From Indolivaga capnocytophagoides DSM 22835 (lineage in GTDB: Bacteria; Bacteroidota; Bacteroidia; Bacteroidales; Dysgonomonadaceae), in contig NZ_KE384529.1 in assembly GCF_000426485.1 (NCBI RefSeq), positions 248,001 to 312,000 of the forward strand: a stretch of DNA of 64,000 bases, written 5' to 3'. Position 1 is the first letter of the stretch; every line of letters starts with the position of its first letter. The position numbers and the translations under genes were made by a program. The notes below the pieces were generated by a model. It made no database searches, was not told the origin of the DNA, and was given only the letters and a program-made list of their open reading frames with translations. Below are positions 25,629 through 34,901 of the stretch, piece after piece.

Positions 25629-26516
25629 CTATTTATTCTTAAACAATTCAAGATAAGCATCCGGCAATTTGGGCATAGCACCGTGCTGAGTACAAACATA
25701 AGCAGATACTTCAACAGCAAGCTGATGGGCATCCGATATACGTTCTCCTTGTATATAAGAAGCAACAAAAGCTCCTGTAAAAGAATCACCGGCACCTACC
25801 GTATCAGCAACATGTACTTTTGGTGTTGGCTGAAATGATGTTTCTTTCGGTGTGAAAACATAACTACCTTCCGTTCCCTTTGTTAGAATAAGTATATCCA
25901 ATTGGTATGTTTCCAGTAGCCAGAGGCAGACTTCTTGTTCGGTTTCTTTTTCGAGATTGAATAAATTGGATACAATTACGACTTCTTCATCATTTATCTT
26001 CAGCATATTGCATAGTTCTAAAGATTCGTGAATAAGATCTTTAGAATAGAAATGCTGACGTAGATTAATGTCGAATATCTTCAGCGAATCATCCGGCATT
26101 GCCAATAGAAACGAACGGATTGATTGTCTCGAGACATCGCTTCTCTGAGCCAGCGATCCGAACGAAACTACCTTAGTATTTTTTGCCAGTATCTCCATTT
26201 TAGATGTAAATGGAATATTATCCCAAGCCACACCTTCACATATTTCATATTCGGGTACACCTCGTTGATTCAGTTTCACATTAACGGTGCCGGTAGGATA
26301 AGCCGTTGTCTCAATCGAATAATTTAAATTCTTTTCAACCAAAGCCGACATTATTTCTTTACCTAAAAGATCATCACCAACAGCACTTACGGCATAACCG
26401 TTGTACCCGAACTGCGACACATGGTAGGCAAAATTAGCGGGAGCTCCTCCTAATACTTTTCTGTCAGGAAATACATCCCAGAGTATTTCACCTAACCCAA
26501 CAACTGCATTATTCAT
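25629..26516 (-). CDS. Fructokinase (PfkB family)
   Basis: 295 residues. The first PfkB signature region is GGAPANFAYHVSQFGYNGYAVSAVGDDLLG; the second is DTVGAGDSFTGAFVASYIQG, which holds the catalytic Asp and the anion hole. The kinase phosphorylates fructose to fructose-6-phosphate with ATP in the cytoplasm. Position beside an MFS transporter and GH32 enzymes matches BT1757 of the B. thetaiotaomicron levan locus. It is separated from the MFS gene by a repeat-rich 245-base gap. Confidence 0.93.
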   Translation of the reverse strand: MNNAVVGLGEILWDVFPDRKVLGGAPANFAYHVSQFGYNGYAVSAVGDDLLGKEIMSALVEKNLNYSIETTAYPTGTVNVKLNQRGVPEYEICEGVAWDNIPFTSKMEILAKNTKVVSFGSLAQRSDVSRQSIRSFLLAMPDDSLKIFDINLRQHFYSKDLIHESLELCNMLKINDEEVVIVSNLFNLEKETEQEVCLWLLETYQLDILILTKGTEGSYVFTPKETSFQPTPKVHVADTVGAGDSFTGAFVASYIQGERISDAHQLAVEVSAYVCTQHGAMPKLPDAYLELFKNK

Positions 26517-26761
26517 TTATATAATATTTTCGTGTAAATTAATCCTGATTATTAAAAAGGTGACAAAAGTTACATGGAAATTGTATGTTTTCGATTGTTA
26601 CCCTTCTTTCTCGGTTATCCTATAAAGAGAGATTTTGAAAAAAGGTAACAAAGGTTACACAGCAATTACACTTTTACATCTGTTACCTATTTTCAATTTC
26701 ATAAATTAGAATACATCCTTCATATAGATAAAATTAAAACAATAATATCTGAAAGATTTCT
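26517..26761. repeat. Repeat-rich gap between MFS and fructokinase genes
   Basis: 245 bases with alternating copies of the GTAAC motif: minus-oriented at 26554-26574 and 26637-26660, plus-oriented degenerate copies near 26588-26610 and 26670-26692. The outer halves of the second pair form a 14-bp inverted repeat with one mismatch (26637-26650 and 26679-26692). They could be operators, transcript-processing hairpins or remnants of a small palindromic element. Confidence 0.5.
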
Positions 26762-27946
26762 TTACTTATTCAGTGGCTCCACTTTGTCTTTTATCCTCAT
26801 TGTCATAGCAAGTAAGTAAACAACCCCGATACTCATCACTATCAATGCTCCGATCTGAGAACTGTCGAGAACTTTAGTAGCTTGTCCCATAAAGAATGGA
26901 AAAACAGTTCCACCAAATAATCCCATAATCATAAGACCTGATATTTCGTTCTTTTTACCGGGCATGTATAACATAGCCTGAGACAATATAACTGAGAACA
27001 CATTGGAATTTCCAAAACCGATAAGTCCGATACATAAGCACAAAACAAACTCACTTTGCATAAAGTACAGTCCGGCCATACCTAGTGCCATTAAAACAAC
27101 ACTCACCGCAAAAAATTTCTTTGCTGAGAAACGAGCTAATACAAAGGCTCCGATAAAACATCCGGCTGTGCGGAAAGCGAAATAAACACTGGTAGCATAA
27201 TTAGCATCGTTCAGTTCAGTTAAATTTAAACGCTCCATCAATATACGGGGTGCAGTAACATTAGTACCCACATCAATTCCCACATGACACATTATCCCCA
27301 AGAAACAAAGAAAGATGAAACCATTACCCAAGAGTTTGAAGCACTGCACAAATCCAGCTCCGTTTACACTTTCTTTTTCTTCATCTATATGAGTCGCCCA
27401 CAACCAAATAGTAGAAATAACGGAAATACCCAAAAACAAAGGATAGATCATTTTCCAATCGTCGAACATCAGTGCAGCCCGTGTTGCTATAAGTGGGGCA
27501 CTAAATGATGCTATAGCCTTTACAAACTGACCGAATGTTAAAGAACTTGCCAGTTTTTCGCCTTGGACAATATTAGATAAAAGCGGATTTATGGATACCT
27601 GCATCAATGTATTTCCAATACCTAAAAGAGAAAATGTTATAATCATGGAAGTCTTATCATACCATACCAAAGGAACAATCATCGATATAGCAGTAATAAC
27701 AAGACTGAGTACAACAGTCTTACGCCGACCGATACGCCCCATCAGCATTCCTGTAGGAACTGAAAATATGAGAAACCAGAAAAATACCATGGATGGAAAT
27801 ATATTTGCTGTAGCATCATCCAGCGACAAATCTTTCTGAACATAATTAGTTGCTGTTCCTACCATATCAACAAAGCCCATACAGAAGAATGCCAGCATTA
27901 TAGGTAATACCTTACCGTAAAATCCTTTACTGTTTATCGTGTTCAT
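26762..27946 (-). CDS. MFS sugar transporter, probably fructose (BT1758-like)
   Basis: 394 residues with about 12 hydrophobic segments and the MFS loop 2-3 motif GRIGRRK. It has the length of Bacteroidota sugar:cation symporters of the MFS. By position it imports fructose, released in the periplasm by the GH32 enzymes, across the inner membrane. It starts 8 bases after the upstream GH32 gene. Substrate is inferred from synteny. Confidence 0.88.
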   Translation of the reverse strand: MNTINSKGFYGKVLPIMLAFFCMGFVDMVGTATNYVQKDLSLDDATANIFPSMVFFWFLIFSVPTGMLMGRIGRRKTVVLSLVITAISMIVPLVWYDKTSMIITFSLLGIGNTLMQVSINPLLSNIVQGEKLASSLTFGQFVKAIASFSAPLIATRAALMFDDWKMIYPLFLGISVISTIWLWATHIDEEKESVNGAGFVQCFKLLGNGFIFLCFLGIMCHVGIDVGTNVTAPRILMERLNLTELNDANYATSVYFAFRTAGCFIGAFVLARFSAKKFFAVSVVLMALGMAGLYFMQSEFVLCLCIGLIGFGNSNVFSVILSQAMLYMPGKKNEISGLMIMGLFGGTVFPFFMGQATKVLDSSQIGALIVMSIGVVYLLAMTMRIKDKVEPLNK

Positions 27947-27954
27947 ACTTTCAG

Positions 27955-30171
27955 TTATTTCAATTTATGAATTTTTATATTATTAATTTTCAAAACTTTA
28001 CCTTTATTTTTTATCAATAAAGAATTATAAGGTTCGCCGGGAAACATTATATTGGTTTGTGTTACAGCTCCCTCATCTATAAACAGTTCGGATGAAGCAC
28101 TATCAATAAACAAACGGATTTTATATTTATCCTTCTTTGTTAAAGGAGCTTTACTTACCACCGATGCAAATTTTTCGTTGATATCTACTATCCCGCTTTT
28201 AGAACGATCTACATTGAGAGTTTCATTCTTCAAATCGAAAATGAAATCAAGATGTTCTTTCGATTTATTCTGTAACTCCAATACAAATTCCTCTGATTCC
28301 AAAACATCTACTTCCATTTCCAACTCATAGGCTCCATTGTTTACATTCAGGAGTTTTTCTATCACAAACTCTTTGTCTGTACTGATATTCTCCAACAGAA
28401 CTGTTTCACTCCTCAATGATTCCAATTCATGTACCGGATAATTAGCCAGAACCACATGTTTGCCGTTATTTGCTAATTTCAACTCTCGAGGCAATGTCAT
28501 TGCACTTCTGAAGTTGAGTGTCGGTACAAAGTTTGCATAATCCCAGTTATTCATCCAACCAATAAATAACCTTCTTCCATCAGCATCTGGAATATTATTC
28601 CATGTTACTCCAGCATAATTGTCACGTCCATAGTCAAGCCAAACAGGATATGGAATAGTCATGTCCGGATTAAAAGACTTTCCATCAAAATCTCCTATAA
28701 AATACTGAGTGGCGCTACCGCCATTAGGTCCTCCGGGATTGATACTCACCAATAAAACCCATTTAAGCTGCCCATTATATTTCAAAGGAAACAGATCAGG
28801 ACATTCCCAGACTCCATCATGATTACCTATACCTTCGCCAAATTCGCTCAACTTGTTCCACTGTTTTAAATTCTTAGATCCATAAAAAGTGATGGTCTGA
28901 GAAGTAGCCAAAGACATTATCCATTGATTAGTCTTTTGATGCCAGAATACTTTAGGATCTCTGAAATCGGCAATCTTTGGATCCGATAATACCGGATTAT
29001 GTTCGTATTTGGTAAATGTACGTCCCTTATCGAGACTATATGCTAACGATTGAGTCTGTAAAGCTCCTGCTGAGGTATATATTGCAACAATGGCATCCTT
29101 GCCGAATCCTGCTGTATTGTTTTTATCTACAACAGCACTACCCGAAAAAATAGAACCAATAGAGTCAGGTGCGAGTGAAGTAGGCTTATATTCCCATTTC
29201 ACAAGATTCGAACTTATAGCATGTCCCCAATGCATATTTGCCCATCTGGAACCATAAGGATTACTTTGAAAGAACAAATGATATTCTCCATTATAATAAA
29301 CCATCCCGTTCGGATCGTTCATCCATCCATATTGCGGTGAAAAATGGTAAGCCGGACGATATTTTTCATTATAGTCATAATCAAAGGTTTCAGATTGTTT
29401 AATCTGCGCAAAGCCAATATCCGTTTTCTTCACATGTCCAAAAGTCAGAGACACTGGTTTTCCTTTATATGCCTCAATATTAATCGGTACCCAATGATCA
29501 ACTTTAGTTTGAGAAACCCGTATATTCATCGGAACGCCAACTTTCTGCCCGTCAACGCTCAACTGTACAGATGATTCAGGTCCCTGATCTTCAACAGGCA
29601 CTAACAAATAATTCATCGAAGCATCAAAAGACAGAGTATAATCAGGCATAATATTACTTTTAGATGTATTACTCATTTCGATATTATCGACCAATATATG
29701 TCCCCAGCCACCACGCTGATTATCTACTATTTTTATGGCTGCAGTTTTACCCTTATATTTTGTCACATCCCATGTCATTTGCAACAAACTTTCGCTCTCT
29801 ACTATTGAGCGGGTTATATATGTACTCTTTCCGTCTACTATCAATTCTATGTACGTATCAGAGTGCATACCTCCTCCTAATAAAAAATTGATATAGTTAC
29901 GCTCTATTGTAAAATCCTTCGACAACAATGTTCCTCTCGAATCATCTCCTCCATTGAAACTATTAGCGAGATAAGTTCCTTGGAAATCTTTTACATCCTG
30001 TTGGCCGGGAAAACTTCCTTTTGCCGGGGTACTGCTAAAAGCATCTCCTTCAACTTTCCATTTATCAAATGTACCCGATTCAAAATCATCTATCATAATA
30101 TCTTGAGATGAGCAACTCATCAACAACATAGCAGATACGACAATTCCGGTATTTAATTTATTTATCTTCAT
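27955..30171 (-). CDS. GH32 fructan hydrolase, lipoprotein with N-terminal accessory domains
   Basis: 738 residues with lipobox LLMSC (Cys20). Residues about 25-170 form a beta-sandwich, about 175-260 a DUF4980-like domain, then the five-bladed propeller and a C-terminal sandwich. Catalytic residues are all present: D286 nucleophile (WMNDPNG), D405 (FRDP) and E456 acid/base (ECPD). It should cleave terminal fructose from levan, inulin or sucrose-type substrates. The extra N-terminal sandwich could bind carbohydrate. It follows the second GH32 gene by 12 bases. Confidence 0.93.
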   Translation of the reverse strand: MKINKLNTGIVVSAMLLMSCSSQDIMIDDFESGTFDKWKVEGDAFSSTPAKGSFPGQQDVKDFQGTYLANSFNGGDDSRGTLLSKDFTIERNYINFLLGGGMHSDTYIELIVDGKSTYITRSIVESESLLQMTWDVTKYKGKTAAIKIVDNQRGGWGHILVDNIEMSNTSKSNIMPDYTLSFDASMNYLLVPVEDQGPESSVQLSVDGQKVGVPMNIRVSQTKVDHWVPINIEAYKGKPVSLTFGHVKKTDIGFAQIKQSETFDYDYNEKYRPAYHFSPQYGWMNDPNGMVYYNGEYHLFFQSNPYGSRWANMHWGHAISSNLVKWEYKPTSLAPDSIGSIFSGSAVVDKNNTAGFGKDAIVAIYTSAGALQTQSLAYSLDKGRTFTKYEHNPVLSDPKIADFRDPKVFWHQKTNQWIMSLATSQTITFYGSKNLKQWNKLSEFGEGIGNHDGVWECPDLFPLKYNGQLKWVLLVSINPGGPNGGSATQYFIGDFDGKSFNPDMTIPYPVWLDYGRDNYAGVTWNNIPDADGRRLFIGWMNNWDYANFVPTLNFRSAMTLPRELKLANNGKHVVLANYPVHELESLRSETVLLENISTDKEFVIEKLLNVNNGAYELEMEVDVLESEEFVLELQNKSKEHLDFIFDLKNETLNVDRSKSGIVDINEKFASVVSKAPLTKKDKYKIRLFIDSASSELFIDEGAVTQTNIMFPGEPYNSLLIKNKGKVLKINNIKIHKLK

Positions 30172-30183
30172 ATATAATATTTC

Positions 30184-31716
30184 TTATTTATAAATCTTTA
30201 CATTAGAGAACGTAACCTCTCCGTTATTAGACACAATTCCCCAAGCATTCTGGTTCATCGCATAAATACGGTTTGTAAAAGCAATCTTATCATTTACATA
30301 TAACACACATACCGAATTTTCTATCAGTAAGGTCACATTATATTCGCCATTACTGCTAATTGGTAACTCTACAGATGTAATGGTTTCACTCGTACCATCA
30401 AGTCTTAATACCTTATTTAATTCAATTTTCTTAGCTTCTGTATCAAATTGCAAGGCAAAGACTTCGCGTCTATTACCCGATGCTCCGAATTCAAAGCCAA
30501 ATTTCGTTGCCGTTGAAGGTTTTATCGTTGTTTTAATTTTGTTGATACCTGTTAATCTATCGAATGTAATATAGTCCTGAGCCGTTTCTGTTCCCTTTAA
30601 TGTATAAGAATCGGACACAGCCTGAGAAGAATAGCTTCCTGTTATTTTCAATTCTACACCATTTACAAGCTTTTGATCAATCAAATTATTCATTATCACA
30701 GACAATGTTCCATTCGAATTTTGATTCAGCTGATGTACAACTAAAGAACCTCCCCAGCTAAAATCCGACGAATCATTGTTTCCTGTACGGGTAGGTGCCC
30801 AACCAAAAAGATAGCGGGATGTACCGTCGCTTGCCGTTTTTGCTGCATAAAATGTAATTCCATCTAAAGCATTGTTAGCAGGAGTAGTCCAAGTCAGGGC
30901 TCCTTGTTTTCTGTATTTATAGTGTACCAAGCGTGAATCTATTCCCGAATATACAATATACTGATAACCGTTTTCAATAAACACATCTGCACATTCGACC
31001 ATGAACTCATTATCATCTATATAAAAGAAAGGGGTTGCAGTGTCGATTTCCCAATTCAATAAATCATTCGACTTGAATTGAGCTATCACTCCCTTCCATG
31101 CGCCACCAACATCAGCTCTAGTACTAACTAACATTTTGAACTCATTACCTTCCTTTAGAATGAAAGGATCTCTAAATTCATTACGATCATACCCGTCAGG
31201 GGCTCTGAATGAAAAAGAAGGTTGTTTTGTCCAAGTTTTAAGATCTGAAGAAGTAGCCAGATAGATAAATTCTTTTGGATCTAAATCTCCATTATGTGCT
31301 GTATAAAAAGCATAATAAATATTACCATTTTTGAATACAGCTCCTGTTCCTAAAGCATCTTCCTGCGAATTATCTGCTCCGCAAGGAATCATTTCACCAT
31401 CATCTGTGTAAGACAGAAAATCGGCTGTCGTTGCTTTATACCAAGGGTGAAACGTAGCCGGAGCCGGACGAGTATCCTGAAGATAAAAAACATGGAATGT
31501 TCCATTTTCATAAAAAGGCATTGGATCTCCCACCCAACCGTGAGAAGGTTTATAGAACATTGAATAATTCTGTGACAGATCATTCACATCATAATAACTC
31601 AATGTTCCCGATGGAGCTGCATCCGGATCATTACTTACATAATTATGGTCATCATTACATGCACTCAATGATAAGATGCTGAATGATATATATAATAGGG
31701 AATTCTTGATTTTCAT
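30184..31716 (-). CDS. Divergent GH32 lipoprotein, candidate surface endo-levanase (BT1760-like position)
   Basis: 510 residues with lipobox LSAC followed by NDDHN, a likely surface-export signal. The catalytic acids are kept but their motifs are altered: GWVGDPMPF (D64) in place of WMNDPNG, FRDP (D183), and ECAD (E241) in place of ECPD. The C-terminal beta-sandwich ends in VTFSNVKIYK. Synteny with the levan locus points to the surface enzyme that cuts long fructan before import. I cannot confirm endo activity. A hairpin (31733-31769) separates it from the upstream binder gene. Confidence 0.85.
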   Translation of the reverse strand: MKIKNSLLYISFSILSLSACNDDHNYVSNDPDAAPSGTLSYYDVNDLSQNYSMFYKPSHGWVGDPMPFYENGTFHVFYLQDTRPAPATFHPWYKATTADFLSYTDDGEMIPCGADNSQEDALGTGAVFKNGNIYYAFYTAHNGDLDPKEFIYLATSSDLKTWTKQPSFSFRAPDGYDRNEFRDPFILKEGNEFKMLVSTRADVGGAWKGVIAQFKSNDLLNWEIDTATPFFYIDDNEFMVECADVFIENGYQYIVYSGIDSRLVHYKYRKQGALTWTTPANNALDGITFYAAKTASDGTSRYLFGWAPTRTGNNDSSDFSWGGSLVVHQLNQNSNGTLSVIMNNLIDQKLVNGVELKITGSYSSQAVSDSYTLKGTETAQDYITFDRLTGINKIKTTIKPSTATKFGFEFGASGNRREVFALQFDTEAKKIELNKVLRLDGTSETITSVELPISSNGEYNVTLLIENSVCVLYVNDKIAFTNRIYAMNQNAWGIVSNNGEVTFSNVKIYK

Positions 31717-31732
31717 ATTATTATAAAATTAG

Positions 31733-31769
31733 GCGATCCCGAATCCAATATTCCGGAATCCGGAATCGC
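31733..31769 (-). terminator. Intra-operon hairpin between the surface binder and GH32 genes
   Basis: GCGAT/ATCGC outer stem with further paired bases (CCG, GATT/GATC types) around AATATT. On the minus strand CCTAATTTTATAA follows. It probably ends part of the transcripts, giving more SusCD and binder than enzymes. Confidence 0.5.
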
Positions 31770-31783
31770 TGTTATTCTTAGAT

Positions 31784-33166
31784 TTATTGTTGTAAATAAT
31801 CTATAATATTAGAGGTTATTTTTTCAAGATTACTTTGGTATTTATTCGTACCAACTACAGCCCAATCATAAGCCTCTCCTCCGAAACAAATGACGCCGCC
31901 TTTACTTTCTGACTTCGGATATTCAAACATAACAGCCCTGCTGCTATTCGCATCATCCCACTGGAAACTAGCCAATCCAACACCACCGTTACCTGCTTCC
32001 CAAGCTGATTTCGATTTATAATCAACCCAATCTTCGGCAAAATTCCATAACGCATTATGAGCTCTTACCTTCAATCCGGAACTTAACAGATATACTTTAT
32101 TATTCACACCGGCAGGTTTAGACAAACCTGTAAATACGGCATGCGATTCGTGACCGGTAAAACAAATACCCCAATCTTCACTCAATGTAACAGCTTCGGC
32201 TCCATTAGTCTCTCCCCACAGATTGTTTGCTTCTTTTCCGTCTTTAGTAGCACCTATCGATGCTGCATATTTGACAGCCCAAGATGAAAGGAAAAATGAA
32301 CCTCCATTTTCTAAATAGCTTTTCAACGGAGTCAATACATCCGATGATGTTGTTATCGCAGGTAAATCTCTGGTTGTTCCATCTAAATGCCACCACAACA
32401 CACTGTATTTGGATAATGATGCAGTTCCACTTTTAATATCTGAAAAAGATATATACTCAGCATTAGGAACATTCTTCACGAACCAGTCATAAGCTGCTTT
32501 TTCGTCTTCATTTTCGATATCGGACGAAGATGCCGCTGTTCCCAAAAAACCGACAGGACTAAAATTTGTCGGTACTACTGTAACAGTATATACTACAGAT
32601 TCACCCATATAAGATATACTATATTTTACGGGATTTGTAAAATCCTCAGCACTACCTGAACTCGGAGAAACAGTTGCTCCGGGTGTCGCTGTATATTTAG
32701 GTTTCAATGCAGTAAGATCTTCTCCTACAGGATATTTTACAACTATCGTCTTAGCATCATTATCTATTGTTCCAGAATAAGTATCAATGGTGAATGTCAG
32801 TATTTTACTATATGATGCACTAACTGAATAATCGTTGTAGAGATTACCGTTGATCACTCGATATGTTTTTGATGCAGACAAATCGGTATTATTTGTAATA
32901 CCCGGAGACACAACAGCTCCCTCTGAAACCTGAGCGTCTATTTTCAGATTTGTAAGATCATATGACCAAGGTAAGTATATCTGTATTGTCGAGGGCTTCG
33001 AACTTTCATCAATTACACCCTCTACTCCATTAGCTTTGAATGAAGTGATATTTACACTGCCCGACAAGTCCAGTTCATCTCTTTTGTCGTCGTCACAAGA
33101 TGTGAAAATTGCAAGAAGAAATATTGATGTGCAGATCGTTAATATATAAGATATATACTTTTTCAT
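31784..33166 (-). CDS. Surface glycan-binding lipoprotein (DUF4960-type, BT1761-like)
   Basis: 460 residues from the ATG at 33166. The longer start at 33271 would place 35 extra residues before a complete signal peptide and overlap the end of susD. Lipobox FTSC is followed by DDDKRDELD, a textbook surface-export signal. Residues about 30-205 are two Ig-like repeats (ASKTYRVINGNLYNDYSVSA; FTNPVKYSISYMGESVVYTVTV). The rest is a DUF4960-like alpha/beta domain (LSKYSVLWWHLDG, LENGGSFFLSSWAVKYA, GVICFGGEAYDW). In the levan PUL the corresponding protein is a surface levan binder. Confidence 0.8.
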   Translation of the reverse strand: MKKYISYILTICTSIFLLAIFTSCDDDKRDELDLSGSVNITSFKANGVEGVIDESSKPSTIQIYLPWSYDLTNLKIDAQVSEGAVVSPGITNNTDLSASKTYRVINGNLYNDYSVSASYSKILTFTIDTYSGTIDNDAKTIVVKYPVGEDLTALKPKYTATPGATVSPSSGSAEDFTNPVKYSISYMGESVVYTVTVVPTNFSPVGFLGTAASSSDIENEDEKAAYDWFVKNVPNAEYISFSDIKSGTASLSKYSVLWWHLDGTTRDLPAITTSSDVLTPLKSYLENGGSFFLSSWAVKYAASIGATKDGKEANNLWGETNGAEAVTLSEDWGICFTGHESHAVFTGLSKPAGVNNKVYLLSSGLKVRAHNALWNFAEDWVDYKSKSAWEAGNGGVGLASFQWDDANSSRAVMFEYPKSESKGGVICFGGEAYDWAVVGTNKYQSNLEKITSNIIDYLQQ

Positions 33167-33197
33167 TGTATTATATTTTGTTATGTGAAAGGATGTA

Positions 33198-34883
33198 TTA
33201 CCAACCATAATTTTGCTTGTATATTCCATTAACAAATACAATCTGTTGGTTAGGTATAGGGAGATACTCATTTTTATTCTTGGTAAACCGTGCGGAAGAA
33301 TAATAAGAACGCTTACTTGCTTCTGTCGAATAATAATTATTTATGACATCAGAAACAATTCCCCAACGTACAAGATCAAAGAAACGGCTACCCTCCATTG
33401 CAAACTCTAAACGACGCTCCCAACGTAAAGCCTGACGGGCAAAATCTGTTGTCCATGTACAATTCTTACCAGGCTCATAAACAGAGATTTTCATATTAGG
33501 AGCATAATTAGTGAAGGTTGTACTTCTTTTAGCTCGTTCTCTGATCTGGTTGATCAAAGGAAGTGCTTCCCCTGCCCTATTCAGTTCAATAAGAGCCTCG
33601 GCTTTCATTAAAATAACATCAGCATAACGCAATACAATCCGATTCTTTGTATTTCCATAAAATGGAGAAACATTCACAAAACAATCACACGTAGGATCTA
33701 CATTTTCTTTTAGAGATGCATAATATCCATATACTGTAGGATTGCGGTTCCATCCTTCTTCATAAATCAGCTCCTGATTATACTTATACGGCAATCCCGG
33801 AATAGCAACAGTATGGAATAATCGGGGATCTGCGGCGCTTGTACTTACATCATAATCTTTATCATTATATGTATCGAATTGAGGAAGTCCGCTCGAAGCA
33901 TCCGTTTTAAAGGCATTAACCAAATTCTGACTTGGTTTATGAAAATCACAGCATCCAAGCCCCATCGGCACTGATAATACATCACCCCAATTGAGACGGC
34001 CAAACATTGTCCCATCATCTTTTGAATACTGTATAGCAAAAACAGATTCTTTACCGTTTTCATAACTTCCCGGCAAGAAATTGTAAGCAATATCATATTC
34101 TAATCCGTAAATACCCGAGTTAAGCACAATGTCAGCATATTTTACAACCTCTTTTAAATCATCGGCATTGATTTCTGTTACACTGTTCTTTTCATCCTGA
34201 CGGTATGCTTTGTACAAACGGGCCTTAGCCAGATATGCAGCAGCAGCATATTTATCGGCTCTTCCTACTTCTTTCTTCGTCTCAGGCAGTAAAGAGTATG
34301 CTTTTTCAAAATCGTTGCATATCCATGCCCACTGATCATCGTTCGATAGTTTATTATCAATATTGTCATAGTTATCGAGAAGTACAGTTTCATCCACAAA
34401 CGGAATATGTCCGAACAACTCTTTCAACATAAAATAAAAATGACCTCTGATAAAATACATTTCTCCCATCCGAATATCTTTATTCGGAAATTTTTCTGTT
34501 GTTGTGTTCTCCAATGCAGCAAGAGCCTGATTAGTTCTGGATATAGCTACATAACAATAATACCACAAATCATTAGGCTCAGAAAACGTAGTCTGAATAT
34601 TTTGTGATGTCTCATAATAATGAAATGTAGCAATGTCATTGATATCATTTCCTCCTTTATAAGCATCGTCTGAGCGTACATTTCCATATGGCCATAAACT
34701 GAAAGGTTTATCGTAATGATCATTACCTAAAGCAGAATAGGCAGATGTAACTAATGCCTCAACCTGATTTTCGGCTAAGTCTCCATCGAGAGTACCCTGC
34801 GGATCATGATCGAGAAAATTACACGATGTATAAGTAAGCATAAATGCTGTACCAACTAATAGATATCTATATATTTTTTTCAT
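33198..34883 (-). CDS. SusD-like lipoprotein of the fructan PUL
   Basis: 561 residues. Lipobox YTSC is followed by NFLDHDPQG, the standard SusD start. RagB/SusD helices include MGEMYFIRGHFYFMLKELFGHIPFV and IVLRYADVILMKAEALIELNRAGEALPLINQIRERA. The C-terminus (YLPIPNQQIVF) is typical. It captures fructan oligosaccharides for the SusC 18 bases upstream. Confidence 0.94.
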   Translation of the reverse strand: MKKIYRYLLVGTAFMLTYTSCNFLDHDPQGTLDGDLAENQVEALVTSAYSALGNDHYDKPFSLWPYGNVRSDDAYKGGNDINDIATFHYYETSQNIQTTFSEPNDLWYYCYVAISRTNQALAALENTTTEKFPNKDIRMGEMYFIRGHFYFMLKELFGHIPFVDETVLLDNYDNIDNKLSNDDQWAWICNDFEKAYSLLPETKKEVGRADKYAAAAYLAKARLYKAYRQDEKNSVTEINADDLKEVVKYADIVLNSGIYGLEYDIAYNFLPGSYENGKESVFAIQYSKDDGTMFGRLNWGDVLSVPMGLGCCDFHKPSQNLVNAFKTDASSGLPQFDTYNDKDYDVSTSAADPRLFHTVAIPGLPYKYNQELIYEEGWNRNPTVYGYYASLKENVDPTCDCFVNVSPFYGNTKNRIVLRYADVILMKAEALIELNRAGEALPLINQIRERAKRSTTFTNYAPNMKISVYEPGKNCTWTTDFARQALRWERRLEFAMEGSRFFDLVRWGIVSDVINNYYSTEASKRSYYSSARFTKNKNEYLPIPNQQIVFVNGIYKQNYGW

Positions 34884-34901
34884 TTTCAGAATCTTATATG
34901 G

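Noticed and set aside
26517-26761. CRISPR array or insertion sequence
   Set aside because: Motif copies are degenerate, alternate in orientation and lack uniform spacers; no transposase or target duplication.
33167-33271. Longer N-terminus of the DUF4960-type binder
   Set aside because: It would overlap susD and put 35 residues before a perfect lipoprotein signal.
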